Made by a program: the position numbers and the translations under genes. Shown here piece after piece: positions 15,718-25,104 of a DNA stretch of 54,041 nt. How positions within the stretch are numbered: the first letter of the stretch is position 1; every line of letters starts with the position of its first letter. Below the pieces are notes generated by a model. The model searched no databases and was not told where the DNA came from. It saw only the letters and a list, made by a program, of their open reading frames with translations. Source of the stretch: Verrucomicrobiaceae bacterium (GTDB lineage Bacteria; Verrucomicrobiota; Verrucomicrobiia; Verrucomicrobiales; V1-33); NCBI GenBank assembly GCA_027483175.1, contig JAIXVE010000358.1, positions 1 through 54,041 of the forward strand, given 5' to 3'.

Positions 15718-18222
15718 TCAATGGTTGAACAGGAATTCCTTCGTGTTGAGCAGCGCCCAAACCATGTCCTCCCACGCCGCCTTATCCCCGTTCTTCTTCG
15801 CCAGATAATCCTCCGCCTTCTTCACCTCATCAGGCTCCGGCTCGCGCCCGTATGCCGTCACAAACAACTGCCGCACCCGCTCACCCGCAGGCCTCGCGTC
15901 CTTCGCCATCTGCGCCGCCCGACTCGTCTCCGCCATCAGCTTCTCCTGCAATCCCTTCGAATTCAGCAGATGCAGGCTTTGAGCCAGACTGCTGTCCTGC
16001 GTCCGCTCGCACTCGCACGCACTCGAATTCTCCGGCCGCCCGAACACCGTCAGAAAATAACTCGCCCCGTTGAAACTGTCGTCCGGCAACCCCACCGCTC
16101 GCCGCTCCACCGGCTGCCCCGGAAACCGCGTCGCCAACCCGGTCACCGCATCAATCGCATCCAGCAGCACCTCCGCCTGCAACCGCCGCGGGAAGAACCG
16201 ACTGAAATTCTGCCGGTCACTCGCATTGTGCTCGTTCGGCAGGCTGCTCAATTGATAAGTGCTGCTGTTGCACACCAGCCGCACAAACGCCTTCATATCA
16301 AACCCGCTCTTCGTGAACTCCACCGCCAGCGCGTCAAGCAGCGCAGGATTGACCGGCGGATTCGTCACCCGCATATCATCCTCCGGCTCCACCAGCGCCC
16401 GGCTGAAAAAGTGCTTCCAGTAACGGTTCACAAACATCTTCGCAAAAAACGGATTCTCCGCCGACGTCAGCCACGTCGCCAAAGGCTGCCGCGGATCATC
16501 CTGCGGCTCAAGCTTCAGCGTCTCGCCGCCTAGCGGCTTCGGCTTCTGCGGCTGCCCGGTCCGCGGATTCGCCGCCGACGCCTCCTTCCATTCGTGAAAC
16601 ACCGCTTCCTCCGCCGGTTGGTCCGACGCCTTCCGCCCCACCGTCGAAAAGAACGCCGCAAACCCATAGTAGTCGTTCTGACTCCACTTCTCGTACGGAT
16701 GGTGGTGACATTGCGCACACTGCAGACGCTGCCCGCAGAACACCTGCGCAATGTCCTGCAACTGATCCTGAGGCTGCCTCACCGTCCGATACCACGCCAC
16801 CGGCGGCGACGTACTGATACTCCCCGACGCACTAACCACCTCCGCCACCATCTCGCTGTACGGACGGTTCCGATTCAGCATGTCCCGGATCCACTCGTGA
16901 AACGCATGCGTCCCGTACGCCGGGCGGTCCCCTCGCTTGTTCCGCAGCAGCGACGCCCACTTCGACGCAAAATACTCCGCATACTGCGGCGACGCCAGCA
17001 GCCGCTCAATCGCCGCCGCCCGCTTGTCCTTCCCTCCGTCCGCCGCAAACGCCGCCACTTCCTCCGGCTTCGGAATCCTCCCCGTAATGTCCACCGTCAC
17101 CCGCCTCAGAAACGTCGCATCATCACACAACCCCGATGGCGGCAAACCCAGGGTCCGCAGCTTCGCAAACACATGCTCATCCACCACATTCCGCACCGGC
17201 GGAAATTCCCCGAGCGGAGCCCCTAGCGGAATCGTCCCGCGAAATACCCCCACCAGCTCCATGAACCGCACCATCACCGCCACATCCCCTGGCTGCCGCG
17301 CCGTCTGCACTAACCCATTCTCATTCACCGTCGCCATGTCCTTCGCCCCGCTCTCGTAAGTCACCAGCGCCGTCACATCCCGCCACGACCCATCGCCGTA
17401 ATGCGCCGTCACCTGCAGCTGCTGCCGGTCATCCGGTGTCAGCAATCGCTCCGCCGGAAACACCGTCAGCTTCACCGGAGCCGCCGCCGCAGGATCCCCC
17501 TTCGGCATCCCCTGCTCCATCCACCTAACCACCGTCTGATAATCCGGCGTCCCCCGCGTCATCCGTGCCCCACCGCCATGCGGCATCTCCCCCGTCCCCT
17601 TCAGCAGCAGCAGGCTGCTCTCCGGAGCCGCCGGAAACAACCGCCGCCCGCGCGACTCATGCACCAGATAACCATAGTCATCCCCAGGCTCGAATCCCAG
17701 CAGCGACAGCTTGAAACCATTCTGCCCCTCGCTCTTCCCGTGACACCCGCCCCCATTGCACCCGTAACGCGTCAGCACCGGCACAATGTCATTCGTGAAA
17801 TGCAGCGGCCGCGGCACCGCAGCATTCGCCACGTCAATCACCACCGACGCCTCCGCTCCATCCGCACCCACCGCCGTCAGGGTCGCCTTCCCATCGCGCA
17901 GCGGCGACACGGTCCCGTTAGGCGATACCGCCAGCGCCTCCGCCGGCTCCACGCGCCACTTCACCGCCCGCGTCGCATCCGTCACCTTCCCAGCCGCATC
18001 CGTCGCCGTAGCCAGCACCTGCAGCGTCGCATCCTGCGAATGCAGAACCGGCAACTTCCCCTCAGGCGCTCCCGTATGCACCTGCAAGCCAGCCTCCGCC
18101 GACGCCCCAACCCACAGAAAACTCAGCACCCCGCACGCCCCCGCCATCCGCCGCACGCTTCCCGATCCCCCCGGCAGATCCACCCGCCAAGGCCTTGCTA
18201 GTGATTGTCCGGCGTCTTTCAT
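15718..18222 (-). CDS. DUF1549/DUF1553 cytochrome protein with Ig-like N-terminal domain
   Basis: The start ATG overlaps the TGA of the preceding DUF1501 gene (ATGA), with AAGGAAG just upstream. The 834-residue protein begins with a signal region and an Ig-like (Big_2) domain at about 50-130. A CNGGGCHGK heme-type motif follows (YGCNGGGCHGKSEGQNGFKL). The DUF1549 domain carries VDEHVFAKLRTLGLPPSGLCD, VTVDITGRIPKPEEV, a second heme motif CAQCHHHPYEKW and YYGFAAFF. DUF1553 follows with NPFFAKMFVNRYWKHFFSRA, VEPEDDMR and LLDALAVEF, ending NTKEFLFNH. DUF1549-DUF1501 pairs are widespread in this group and linked to breakdown of complex, often sulfated, polysaccharides. That role is inferred from context and not shown by the sequence. 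Confidence 0.92.
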   Translation of the reverse strand: MKDAGQSLARPWRVDLPGGSGSVRRMAGACGVLSFLWVGASAEAGLQVHTGAPEGKLPVLHSQDATLQVLATATDAAGKVTDATRAVKWRVEPAEALAVSPNGTVSPLRDGKATLTAVGADGAEASVVIDVANAAVPRPLHFTNDIVPVLTRYGCNGGGCHGKSEGQNGFKLSLLGFEPGDDYGYLVHESRGRRLFPAAPESSLLLLKGTGEMPHGGGARMTRGTPDYQTVVRWMEQGMPKGDPAAAAPVKLTVFPAERLLTPDDRQQLQVTAHYGDGSWRDVTALVTYESGAKDMATVNENGLVQTARQPGDVAVMVRFMELVGVFRGTIPLGAPLGEFPPVRNVVDEHVFAKLRTLGLPPSGLCDDATFLRRVTVDITGRIPKPEEVAAFAADGGKDKRAAAIERLLASPQYAEYFASKWASLLRNKRGDRPAYGTHAFHEWIRDMLNRNRPYSEMVAEVVSASGSISTSPPVAWYRTVRQPQDQLQDIAQVFCGQRLQCAQCHHHPYEKWSQNDYYGFAAFFSTVGRKASDQPAEEAVFHEWKEASAANPRTGQPQKPKPLGGETLKLEPQDDPRQPLATWLTSAENPFFAKMFVNRYWKHFFSRALVEPEDDMRVTNPPVNPALLDALAVEFTKSGFDMKAFVRLVCNSSTYQLSSLPNEHNASDRQNFSRFFPRRLQAEVLLDAIDAVTGLATRFPGQPVERRAVGLPDDSFNGASYFLTVFGRPENSSACECERTQDSSLAQSLHLLNSKGLQEKLMAETSRAAQMAKDARPAGERVRQLFVTAYGREPEPDEVKKAEDYLAKKNGDKAAWEDMVWALLNTKEFLFNH

Positions 18223-19550
18223 ACAACTTCCTTCATGGGCTGAAACTGTCCATCCACCAGATAATGCGGCCGCCCTGTCAGATCAGGCACCGTCGTGGTG
18301 TTGGGATTGATCCCGAGATTCTGATACATCGTCGCAAAGATCTCCTGGAAATGCACCGGTCGCTCCACCGCCTCGCCTCCTAACCGGTCCGTCGCCCCGA
18401 TCACTTGCCCGGTCTTCATCCCGCCCCCCGCCATCAGCGCACACGAAACGTTAGGCCAGTGATCCCTCCCGCCATCCTTGTTGATCCGCGGCGTCCGCCC
18501 GAACTCACCCCACGCCAGCACCGACACGTCATCCGCCATCCCCCGCGCATGCAGATCCTCCACCAGCGCCGTCACCGCTTCATCAAAATCAGGCAGGTTC
18601 TGCTTCGCATTCCGGAAATTCTGCCCGTGCCAGTCCCAGAAACTGTAACTCACCGTCACCACCCTCACCCCAGCCTCCACCAGCCGCCGCGCCAGCAGAA
18701 ACTGCTCGTTCAACCGCGGCGCCGCATCGCCCTGAATCTTATCAGTCCCCTTCCCATACCGCGCCCTCAGCTTCGGATCCTCACCACTCACATCCAGCGC
18801 CTTCAGCAGCCGCGACGATGTTAGAATATCAAACGCCTGCTCCGTAAACGCATCAACCCCGCTCATCGCCCCGCTCGCATCCGCCTCGCGCCGGAACGCA
18901 TCAAACGACGTCAGCAACCCCCGCCGGTCCGCCAACCGCTCGATCGTCACTCCGTTCAGCGTCATGTCATCCTTCACACTCCCCATTGGCATGAACGGCG
19001 CATGCGCCACCCCCAGAAAACTCGTCCGCCCCTGATTGTATGGCGTGTGCTGCATCCTCGGCGACAGATTCACATAACTCGGAACCGCCGCACTCCCGCC
19101 CTCCAGCTTCGACACCACACTCCCGATCTCCGGCCACCCGCCCGGCGGCACGTTGTCATTCAACCGACCCGTCACACACTGAAACGACTCATGCCGGTCC
19201 TTCGCTCCCACCACACTCCTCACAAAATTGAACTTGTCCGCCATCTTCGCCATCCGCGGCAGATGCTCGCAGATCTGAATCCCCGGCACATTCGTCCCAA
19301 TCGGCGCAAACTCCCCGCGGATCTCCGACGGCGCATCCATCTTCAGATCAAACATGTCCTGATGCGGCGGCCCACCCGGCAGATAAATCAGGATCAGCGC
19401 CTTCTGCGACTTCCCCCGACCCTGCTCCGCCTCCGCTCGCAGCAAGGCCGGCAGCGACAACGCTCCCATCCCCCCGATCCTCAGAAACGACCGACGCGAA
19501 TGCCCGTCGCAGAACCCTCGGGCCGCTGTGTTGGAAAATAATGTCAGCAT
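18219..19550 (-). CDS. DUF1501 Tat-exported protein (downstream paralog)
   Basis: The 443-residue protein has a twin-arginine signal (HSRRSFLRIGGMGALSLPAL) and DUF1501 landmarks: [56 protein letters not shown] and HWPNVSCALMAGGGMKTGQV. The fold is related to the alkaline phosphatase/sulfatase superfamily, and the D, H and GEFGRTP residues sit where metal ligands are expected. It overlaps the DUF1549/DUF1553 gene by 4 bases and follows a second DUF1501 gene by 60 bases. The two paralogs share most motifs and probably arose by tandem duplication. Biochemical function is unknown. Confidence 0.93.
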   Translation of the reverse strand: MLTLFSNTAARGFCDGHSRRSFLRIGGMGALSLPALLRAEAEQGRGKSQKALILIYLPGGPPHQDMFDLKMDAPSEIRGEFAPIGTNVPGIQICEHLPRMAKMADKFNFVRSVVGAKDRHESFQCVTGRLNDNVPPGGWPEIGSVVSKLEGGSAAVPSYVNLSPRMQHTPYNQGRTSFLGVAHAPFMPMGSVKDDMTLNGVTIERLADRRGLLTSFDAFRREADASGAMSGVDAFTEQAFDILTSSRLLKALDVSGEDPKLRARYGKGTDKIQGDAAPRLNEQFLLARRLVEAGVRVVTVSYSFWDWHGQNFRNAKQNLPDFDEAVTALVEDLHARGMADDVSVLAWGEFGRTPRINKDGGRDHWPNVSCALMAGGGMKTGQVIGATDRLGGEAVERPVHFQEIFATMYQNLGINPNTTTVPDLTGRPHYLVDGQFQPMKEVV

Positions 19551-19610
19551 TTCTTTGTCAGTTGTCAGGAATTCATCGCACCGCCACCACCCCGCTCCTC
19601 CGTCCAGCTT

Positions 19611-20951
19611 TCATCCCACCAGTTCCGGCAGGGGCTTGTACTGCTCATCCACCAGATACCGCGGCCGCCCGGTCAGATCATTGATCGTCACCGTCCGCGT
19701 ATCAATCCCCGCCGCATGATACAAGGTCGCAAACACCTCCTGGAACTCCACCGGCCGCGCCACCGCCTCACCACCTAACCGATCCGTCGCCCCAATCACC
19801 TGACCATGCTGCATCCCCCCGCACGCCAGCGCCGCACACGACACCCGCGGCCAGTGATCCCGGCCCCCGTCCTTGTTCACCTGCGGCGTCCGCCCGAACT
19901 CACCCCACACCACCACACTCACATCCTTATCCAGCCCGCTCGCATGCAGGTCCTCCACCAGCGCACTCAACCCGTTGTCCAGCTGCGGAAACACTTCCCG
20001 AGCCTGACGGAAATTCGCACTGTGCCAGTCCCACCGGTTGAACCCTAGCGTCACACACCGCACCCCGGCCTCCACCAGCCGCCGCGCCATCAGAAACTGC
20101 TCCGGACACTCGGGCCCTCCATCATCCCGACACTTCATCGTCCCGCCACCATACCTCGCCCGAACCCTCGGATCCTCCTTGTCCAGGTTCAGCGCCTCCG
20201 ACAACCGACTGCTCGTCAGCACCCCCATCGCCTGCTGCTGAAACGCATCCATCGCCCCCATCATCCCGCTGTTGTCCACATCCCGCCGCATCGCATCAAA
20301 ACTCGTCAGCAGCGTCCGCCGGTCCGCTAGCCGATCCAGCGAAATATTGTTCAGCACCAGATCACCAGACCCCCCGCCATTCGGCTGAAACGGCGCGTGC
20401 GCCGGCCCCAGAAACCCAGGCTGCCCGGGATTCGCCCACGGACCATGCCCCATCTTCGGCGACAACCCCACAAACGCCGGCACCCCATTCCCCCCCGATC
20501 CCTGCAGCCGCGACATCACCGACCCGATACTCGGCCACCCCCCCGGCGGAGCCACCTGCGCCCCGCGCCCCGTCAGACACTGCTCCGCCGCATGATCCCC
20601 CTTCGCCCCCACCATGCTCCGAATAATACTGAACTTGTCCATCATCGCCGCCATCTTCGGAAACAACTCGCACACCTCCACCCCAGGCACCTTCGTCCGG
20701 ATCGGCCGGAACTCACCACGAATCTCCGCAGGCGCATCCATCTTCAAATCCCACATGTCCTGATGCGGCGGCCCACCCGGCAGAAAAATCATGATGATCG
20801 ACTTCCCGCTCCCGCCCTTCTGCCCAGCCTCCGCTCGCAGCATCTCCGGCATCGTCATCCCCCCAAGCCCCAGCGCCCCCATCCGCAGAAACCCACGACG
20901 ACTCATCCCGTCACAGAAACGGGAAGTTTTGGATCCGGTAATGCTCAACAT
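19611..20951 (-). CDS. DUF1501 Tat-exported protein (upstream paralog, first gene of operon)
   Basis: The 446-residue protein carries a Tat signal ([20 protein letters not shown]) and the same core motifs as its downstream neighbour: [57 protein letters not shown] and [18 protein letters not shown]. As the first gene of the five-gene minus-strand operon (20951 down to 10855) its promoter should lie in 20952-21216, where nothing distinctive was recognised. The plus-strand tRNA-Val is divergent to it. Confidence 0.93.
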   Translation of the reverse strand: MLSITGSKTSRFCDGMSRRGFLRMGALGLGGMTMPEMLRAEAGQKGGSGKSIIMIFLPGGPPHQDMWDLKMDAPAEIRGEFRPIRTKVPGVEVCELFPKMAAMMDKFSIIRSMVGAKGDHAAEQCLTGRGAQVAPPGGWPSIGSVMSRLQGSGGNGVPAFVGLSPKMGHGPWANPGQPGFLGPAHAPFQPNGGGSGDLVLNNISLDRLADRRTLLTSFDAMRRDVDNSGMMGAMDAFQQQAMGVLTSSRLSEALNLDKEDPRVRARYGGGTMKCRDDGGPECPEQFLMARRLVEAGVRCVTLGFNRWDWHSANFRQAREVFPQLDNGLSALVEDLHASGLDKDVSVVVWGEFGRTPQVNKDGGRDHWPRVSCAALACGGMQHGQVIGATDRLGGEAVARPVEFQEVFATLYHAAGIDTRTVTINDLTGRPRYLVDEQYKPLPELVG

Positions 20952-21216
20952 GGCAGCAAAGGGGGGAAAGAAAGTTGAGTTCGGCGGAATTTCGCAAACG
21001 CCGCAACCAGTCGGCAGAAGTACCGGCTGGCCACTGTGGCGCGCCGTTCCCTTAAGGTTCCCGAATCATCCCTCTTTCGATCGCCCCGCCGATTTTTATC
21101 CCGCATTCATGGAACGCCCCCGCACCCGCGGATCCTCCCCAACTTCGCAAAAACCAGTTGCACCCCCCGTTTCACGCGATATGGCTCCACCCACGGAAGT
21201 TTCCGAGACCCGGTCT

Positions 21217-21291
21217 GCGCGGTTAGCTCAGTGGTAGAGCATCACCTTGACACGGTGGGGGTCACAGGTTCGAACCCTGTATCGCGCACCA
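21217..21291 (+). tRNA. tRNA-Val (anticodon GAC)
   Basis: The acceptor stem GCGCGGT pairs with ATCGCGC (one G-U), the D-arm holds TAGCTCAGTGGTAGAGC, and the anticodon stem CACC/GGTG frames loop TTGACAC with GAC at positions 34-36. The T-arm is ACAGG-TTCGAAC-CCTGT. CCA is encoded at 21289-21291. It is 75 nt and reads GUC codons, fitting the C-ending codon preference. No duplicated 3' end that would mark an integrated element was found in the window. Confidence 0.97.
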
Positions 21292-21537
21292 TTCCTATAA
21301 AGGAATCCCGCTGCCCGTGCAATTTACCCGGGCAATAATCGGCGCAAATTCCGCCACCAGCCAGATTCGCAACCGACGAGCAACGCAGGAATCGGGAAAA
21401 GACCCGTTCCTCACCCCCTCCGCATCGCGGCTGAATCTTCACTTTTTTCCCCAGAAAATCAGAAGCTGCCATCTGTAAGGCGGGCTGCACAAGGGATGCC
21501 CGATTGCATCAAAGCCCCTCCGCGGCTTCCTCGCCCC

Positions 21538-22344
21538 ATGCCCTCGTCCCTCCCCGCCGACTACCACATGCACACCCCCCTGTGCCGCCACGCCTCAGGG
21601 ACCCCGGAAGCCTTCGTCGCCCACGCCCTCTCCCTCGGTCTCCCCGAAATCGGCTTCTCCGACCACAACCCCATGCCCCAGCCGTTCGACGACTGGCGCA
21701 TGCTCTCAGAAGACCTCCCCGCCTACTTCACATGGATCGATCAGGCCCGCGCCGCCGCCGCCAACCGCATCCCCGTCCGCATGGGCCTCGAAGTCGACTG
21801 GATCGACGGCGGCTCCTCATGGATCCACGAACTCGCCGCCATGGCCCCATGGGACTACTTCATCGGCGGTGTCCATTACCTCGGTTCATGGAACTTCGAC
21901 AATCCCTCCCTCACTAGCGGATTCTCCTCCCTCGGCATCGAAGCCGCATGGGACCGCTACTGGCAACTCTTCGCCGACGCCGCCCGCAGCGGCTGCTTCG
22001 ACATCATGGCCCACCCCGACCTCATCAAGAAATTCGGCCACCGCCCCAAGGGCGACCTCGACCGCTGGTACGTCCCAGCCATCACCGCCGTCGCCGAGGC
22101 CGGCATCGCCATCGAAATCAATACCGCCGGCCTCTTCAAGGACGTCGCCGAAATGTACCCCGCCCCACGCTTCCTCGAACTCGCCCGCGCCGCCGACATC
22201 CCCCTCACGATCAACTCCGACGCACACGCCCCCGAAGATTGCGGCCGCGCCTTCTCCGCCGCCGTCTCCCTCGCCAAAGCCGCCGGCTACACCGAACTCG
22301 CACGCTTCTCCGCCCGCCAGCGCACTTCCGTCCCGCTCGACTGA
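21538..22344 (+). CDS. PHP-domain phosphatase, histidinol-phosphatase (HisJ) family
   Basis: From ATG 21538 (MPSSLPADYHMHTPLCRHAS) the protein has 268 residues. An ATG at 21496 would add 14 residues and cannot be excluded. PHP metal-binding motifs are visible in order: DYHMHTPLCRH (residues 8-18), GFSDHNPMP, GLEVDW, FIGGVHYLG, IMAHPDLIKKFGH and NSDAHAPEDCGRAF. The VHYLGSWNFDNP and HPDLIKKFG phrases are typical of the HisK/HisJ histidinol-phosphate phosphatases that catalyse the penultimate step of histidine synthesis. No other his gene is adjacent. The convergent response regulator ends 7 bases away. Confidence 0.85.
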   Translation: MPSSLPADYHMHTPLCRHASGTPEAFVAHALSLGLPEIGFSDHNPMPQPFDDWRMLSEDLPAYFTWIDQARAAAANRIPVRMGLEVDWIDGGSSWIHELAAMAPWDYFIGGVHYLGSWNFDNPSLTSGFSSLGIEAAWDRYWQLFADAARSGCFDIMAHPDLIKKFGHRPKGDLDRWYVPAITAVAEAGIAIEINTAGLFKDVAEMYPAPRFLELARAADIPLTINSDAHAPEDCGRAFSAAVSLAKAAGYTELARFSARQRTSVPLD

Positions 22345-22351
22345 CACCTCT

Positions 22352-23587
22352 CTAACTTCCCAGCACCTTCGTCACCGCCTCCAGCAGGCTCTCCATCGAA
22401 AACGGCTTCGCCAGCACCGCGGAAAATCCCCGCGCCGCATGCTCCGCCAGCGCCGCGTCCTCCGTGTACCCCGTCGTCAGCACCGCTCGCAGCCCCGGAA
22501 ATTCCTCACGCAGTCGTGCCATCACCTCCATCCCGCCCTCCCCGCCCCGAATCTCCAGATCCGCCACCATCACATCAAACGGTTCCTCCCGCCGCGCCGC
22601 CTCGCGCCACACCGCCACCGCCGCCGCACCATCCGCCGTGCACGTCACCGCATACCCATGCGCCCCCAGCATCCGACTGAATACCTCACGCACCAGCGGC
22701 TCATCCTCCATCACCAGAACCCGCTTCCCCCGCGGTCGCTCCACCACCGACTCCATCACCTCCTCCTCCCGCAGATTCAGCAGCAGCGCCGCTTCCTCAC
22801 CCCACGACACCCGCGTCACCCTCACCTCAAGCACACACTCTCCCCCATCCGCCCGCGGCTGAATCACCCCCCTCAGCACCCGACTCCCCACGCCCCAGAG
22901 CCCCGGAAAATCCGCCCGATCAAACAACCCGGGCATCGCCAGCGACAGAAACTGCTGCCGCAACCCGCCCACCGGATACTCCAGCAGCACCTCCGCCGCC
23001 CCATTCGCGTCCAGCACCAACCCCTCCCGCTCCGTCACCACCACCGACGCCACCGACCCCCTCCGGAACACTTCCTCAAAGCGCCCCCGGAACGCCCTCG
23101 ACTCACCCCACACCCGCGCGCGCTCCCGCCACCGCAGCACCGCACGCTCCGCCACCAGCAACCGCACCGACGCCACCGCCCCAGCCATCCCCGGATCCGG
23201 AAGAAAATCATCCACCCCCCGCTTCACCCACCACCCCACCCACTCCTCGTCATCCGCCCCCTCCCCCACCACCAGCACAAGGCAACCATCCCCCCGCGAC
23301 CTCACCAACCGCACCAGATCCGCCACCACCGCCGCCCTCTCCCGCTCCAGCCGCACCACCAGACAATCCGGCAGCACCCCCTCACGCAACCTCACCATCG
23401 CCTCCTCAATCGACCCCTCCAGCACACACTCATGCCCCCGCCCCCTCAACCACCCAACCAACTCCCCCCCACCCTTCCCCCCATCCACCACCACCGTCCG
23501 CACCAACTCCACCATCAACCCCGGCACCGGGTCCACCCCAGTCCCACCAACCTCTCGCCCCTCACTGATGTCATCGTCACCCATCAT
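22352..23587 (-). CDS. PAS and response-regulator receiver protein with degenerate N-terminal receiver
   Basis: The 411-residue protein ends in a canonical receiver domain (about 287-411): acidic triad E294-D295-E296 (VLVMEDEPLV), phosphoacceptor D343 (MVADLEIRGGEGG), T371 (LTTGYT) and K394 (AKPFS). Residues about 170-275 look like a PAS domain (FRRGSVASVVVTEREGLVLD, ANGAAEVLLEYPVGGLRQQF). Residues about 30-150 resemble a receiver without the usual aspartates (DCLVVRLERERA). There is no histidine kinase, DNA-binding or enzymatic output domain. The receiver looks like the C-terminal one of hybrid kinases, so the protein may be a phosphate sink or a truncated sensory component. It stands alone, with repeat DNA upstream of its start. 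Confidence 0.8.
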   Translation of the reverse strand: MMGDDDISEGREVGGTGVDPVPGLMVELVRTVVVDGGKGGGELVGWLRGRGHECVLEGSIEEAMVRLREGVLPDCLVVRLERERAAVVADLVRLVRSRGDGCLVLVVGEGADDEEWVGWWVKRGVDDFLPDPGMAGAVASVRLLVAERAVLRWRERARVWGESRAFRGRFEEVFRRGSVASVVVTEREGLVLDANGAAEVLLEYPVGGLRQQFLSLAMPGLFDRADFPGLWGVGSRVLRGVIQPRADGGECVLEVRVTRVSWGEEAALLLNLREEEVMESVVERPRGKRVLVMEDEPLVREVFSRMLGAHGYAVTCTADGAAAVAVWREAARREEPFDVMVADLEIRGGEGGMEVMARLREEFPGLRAVLTTGYTEDAALAEHAARGFSAVLAKPFSMESLLEAVTKVLGS

Positions 23588-23644
23588 TTCCCCACCCTAT
23601 ACCCACCTCCCCCATCCGCATCCCCAGTTTTCACCCCGCCCCCG

Positions 23645-24310
23645 CCCCCAAGAGGCCTGTCTATTAGTCCCCCCCCCCCAACTCCCCCAAAGAGGCCTGT
23701 CTCATTGCACGCCTCCCACCTCCCCCAAAGAGGTCTGTCTCATTGCACACCACCCAATCCCGAACCCGAGCGCTCTCCTTGTCTCCGCCCTCCCCAAACC
23801 GGTTTACCATCTGGCCCGCACCTCCCTCCCGAAGAGGTCTGTCTCATTGCGAACATCCCAATCCCGAGCCCGTCGCGAAGAAGTCCGTCTCCTTATCCGA
23901 ACCCCATCCGCACGCTCAAGGCTCCGACTCCCTTCCCAAGCCCCAAAAAGGCCTGTCCAATTACCCCTCGGCAGTCTGCTCCCGTGGACGGGTGATTTCA
24001 AAGACAGCCTCGGCAATCCCATCACCATGATGCCTACGCCATCCCCGCCGACATCGCCGACAAGGTCCCGAAGAGGCCTGCCGAATCATCCCCCCACTCC
24101 CCCAAAAAGATCCGTCTTCCCGCCTCCTTCCCCAAGAGGTCTGTCTCATTGTTGCCGTCTCATTATTGCCCGCGCGTTCTCCCTGTCCCCGCCCTCCTCC
24201 AAGCGGTTTGCCATCTGGTCCACTTCACCCCCTCAGAAGAGGTCTGTCTCATTGCATGCCACCCAATCCCGAGCCCGTCGTGAAGAAATCCGTCTTCTTA
24301 TCCGCGTCTC
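23645..24310 (+). repeat. modular cluster of short hairpin-like motifs
   Basis: At least ten copies of a short motif occur, all in one direction, e.g. AAAGAGGTCTGTCTCATTG (about 23727), GAAGAGGTCTGTCTCATTG (23831; about 24236), CAAGAGGTCTGTCTCATTG (24133), CAAGAGGCCTGTCTATTAG (about 23649) and GAAGAAATCCGTCTTCTTAT (about 24283). A larger module of about 140 bases is directly repeated at 23768-23908 and 24170-24306. It is built of a CTCTCC..GTC.CCGCCCTC block, a GGTTT.CCATCTGG block, the motif, then CCCAATCCCGAGCCCGTCG and a variant motif. The arms of the motif (GAG/CTC; GAAGA/TCTTC) can form a short hairpin around TCTGT/TCCG. No gene is supported between 23588 and about 24320. Confidence 0.75.
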
Positions 24311-24319
24311 GACCTCGTC

Positions 24320-24450
24320 GGCTGCGGGAAAAGTCATCGTGCGCGGCTGTCGTCTCAGCGCACCCGGCAATACCATTCACATCCAGAAAAGCCGGGGCGT
24401 CACCTTCGCCGACAATCACATCGCCCGGCTCGCTCATGAGAGCATTCCTG
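24320..24450 (+). pseudogene. remnant of a parallel beta-helix protein
   Basis: One plus-strand frame reads KVIVRGCRLSAPGNTIHIQK then SRGVTFADNHIARLAHESI, a pattern of right-handed beta-helix (pectate-lyase-like) coils. The 5' side runs directly into the repeat cluster, and the 3' side collides with the convergent SnoaL/DUF4440-like gene without a sensible end, so only a fragment remains. The call rests on one short stretch. Confidence 0.4.
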
Positions 24451-24456
24451 ACATCA

Positions 24457-24948
24457 TCAAAGCGCCTCGAATTCCGCCCGGGTGCCTTTCGATTTTTGAT
24501 ACTCCATCAGGATCTTCCAGCGGCCATCGCGCTTCACGAGCAGGCCCTCGAAGTGGATGTATTCCCGGGTTTCCTTCCCGTCGGCGCCGGTGGCGGAGTA
24601 GAGAAACATGCCCGTCTCGTGCGCGGTGGTCGCATCTCCAAGACGACGGGAGAATTTGAAGGTCACGCTGGCCTTCATCCCGCCGCTCCTGGTGGCGTCA
24701 AACTCCTTTTTCCAGCGTTTCAGGGCATCGGCCAGCGGGGAGGTGGTGTTTTTGGATCCGGAGACGAGCACGCCCTCCGGATGGCACGTCGCTTCGTAGG
24801 CTGTGAAGTCCCCAGCGCCCACAGCTCTCGAGACCTCTGCCCAGTATTCGTCGAGCTGTTTCAGACGCACCGTGTCGGGGGCCGCTTCATCCGCCAGAAG
24901 GCAGAAACGAAACAGGAACGCGAGGGCCGCAACAAGGATGGCTTTCAT
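24457..24948 (-). CDS. exported SnoaL/DUF4440-like (NTF2-fold) protein
   Basis: The 163-residue protein has a signal peptide (MKAILVAALAFLFRFCLLA) and an NTF2-like region: LDEYWAEVSRAVGAGDFTAY with EATCHPEGVLVSG, then ALKRWKKEFDATRSGG, VTFKFSRRLGDATTAHETGM and LLVKRDGRWKILMEYQKSKG. The WKI..EYQ strand near the C-terminus is typical of DUF4440/SnoaL domains, which can be binding or catalytic. No catalytic assignment is possible. It sits alone between two repeat clusters with codon use less C-biased than the surrounding core genes, suggesting an acquired gene. Confidence 0.75.
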   Translation of the reverse strand: MKAILVAALAFLFRFCLLADEAAPDTVRLKQLDEYWAEVSRAVGAGDFTAYEATCHPEGVLVSGSKNTTSPLADALKRWKKEFDATRSGGMKASVTFKFSRRLGDATTAHETGMFLYSATGADGKETREYIHFEGLLVKRDGRWKILMEYQKSKGTRAEFEAL

Positions 24949-25104
24949 GGTGCGCCCAGCCTACCCGGCACAGGACGCTCTTCCAATCAGGAAAAGCAGA
25001 ACAGCAAGCGCGCCCGACGGCTGTGACCCCGAAATCATGTGTCGATAGCCTCGACCCACATAATTCGAGAGTCCCGCCCCGCGTTCTGTTTTCCCACGGA
25101 AGGT

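Noticed and set aside
23568..24659. Plus-strand protein across the repeat cluster
   Set aside because: The frame changes character between repeat copies and is proline/serine-rich; only the short beta-helix stretch at its end looks protein-like.
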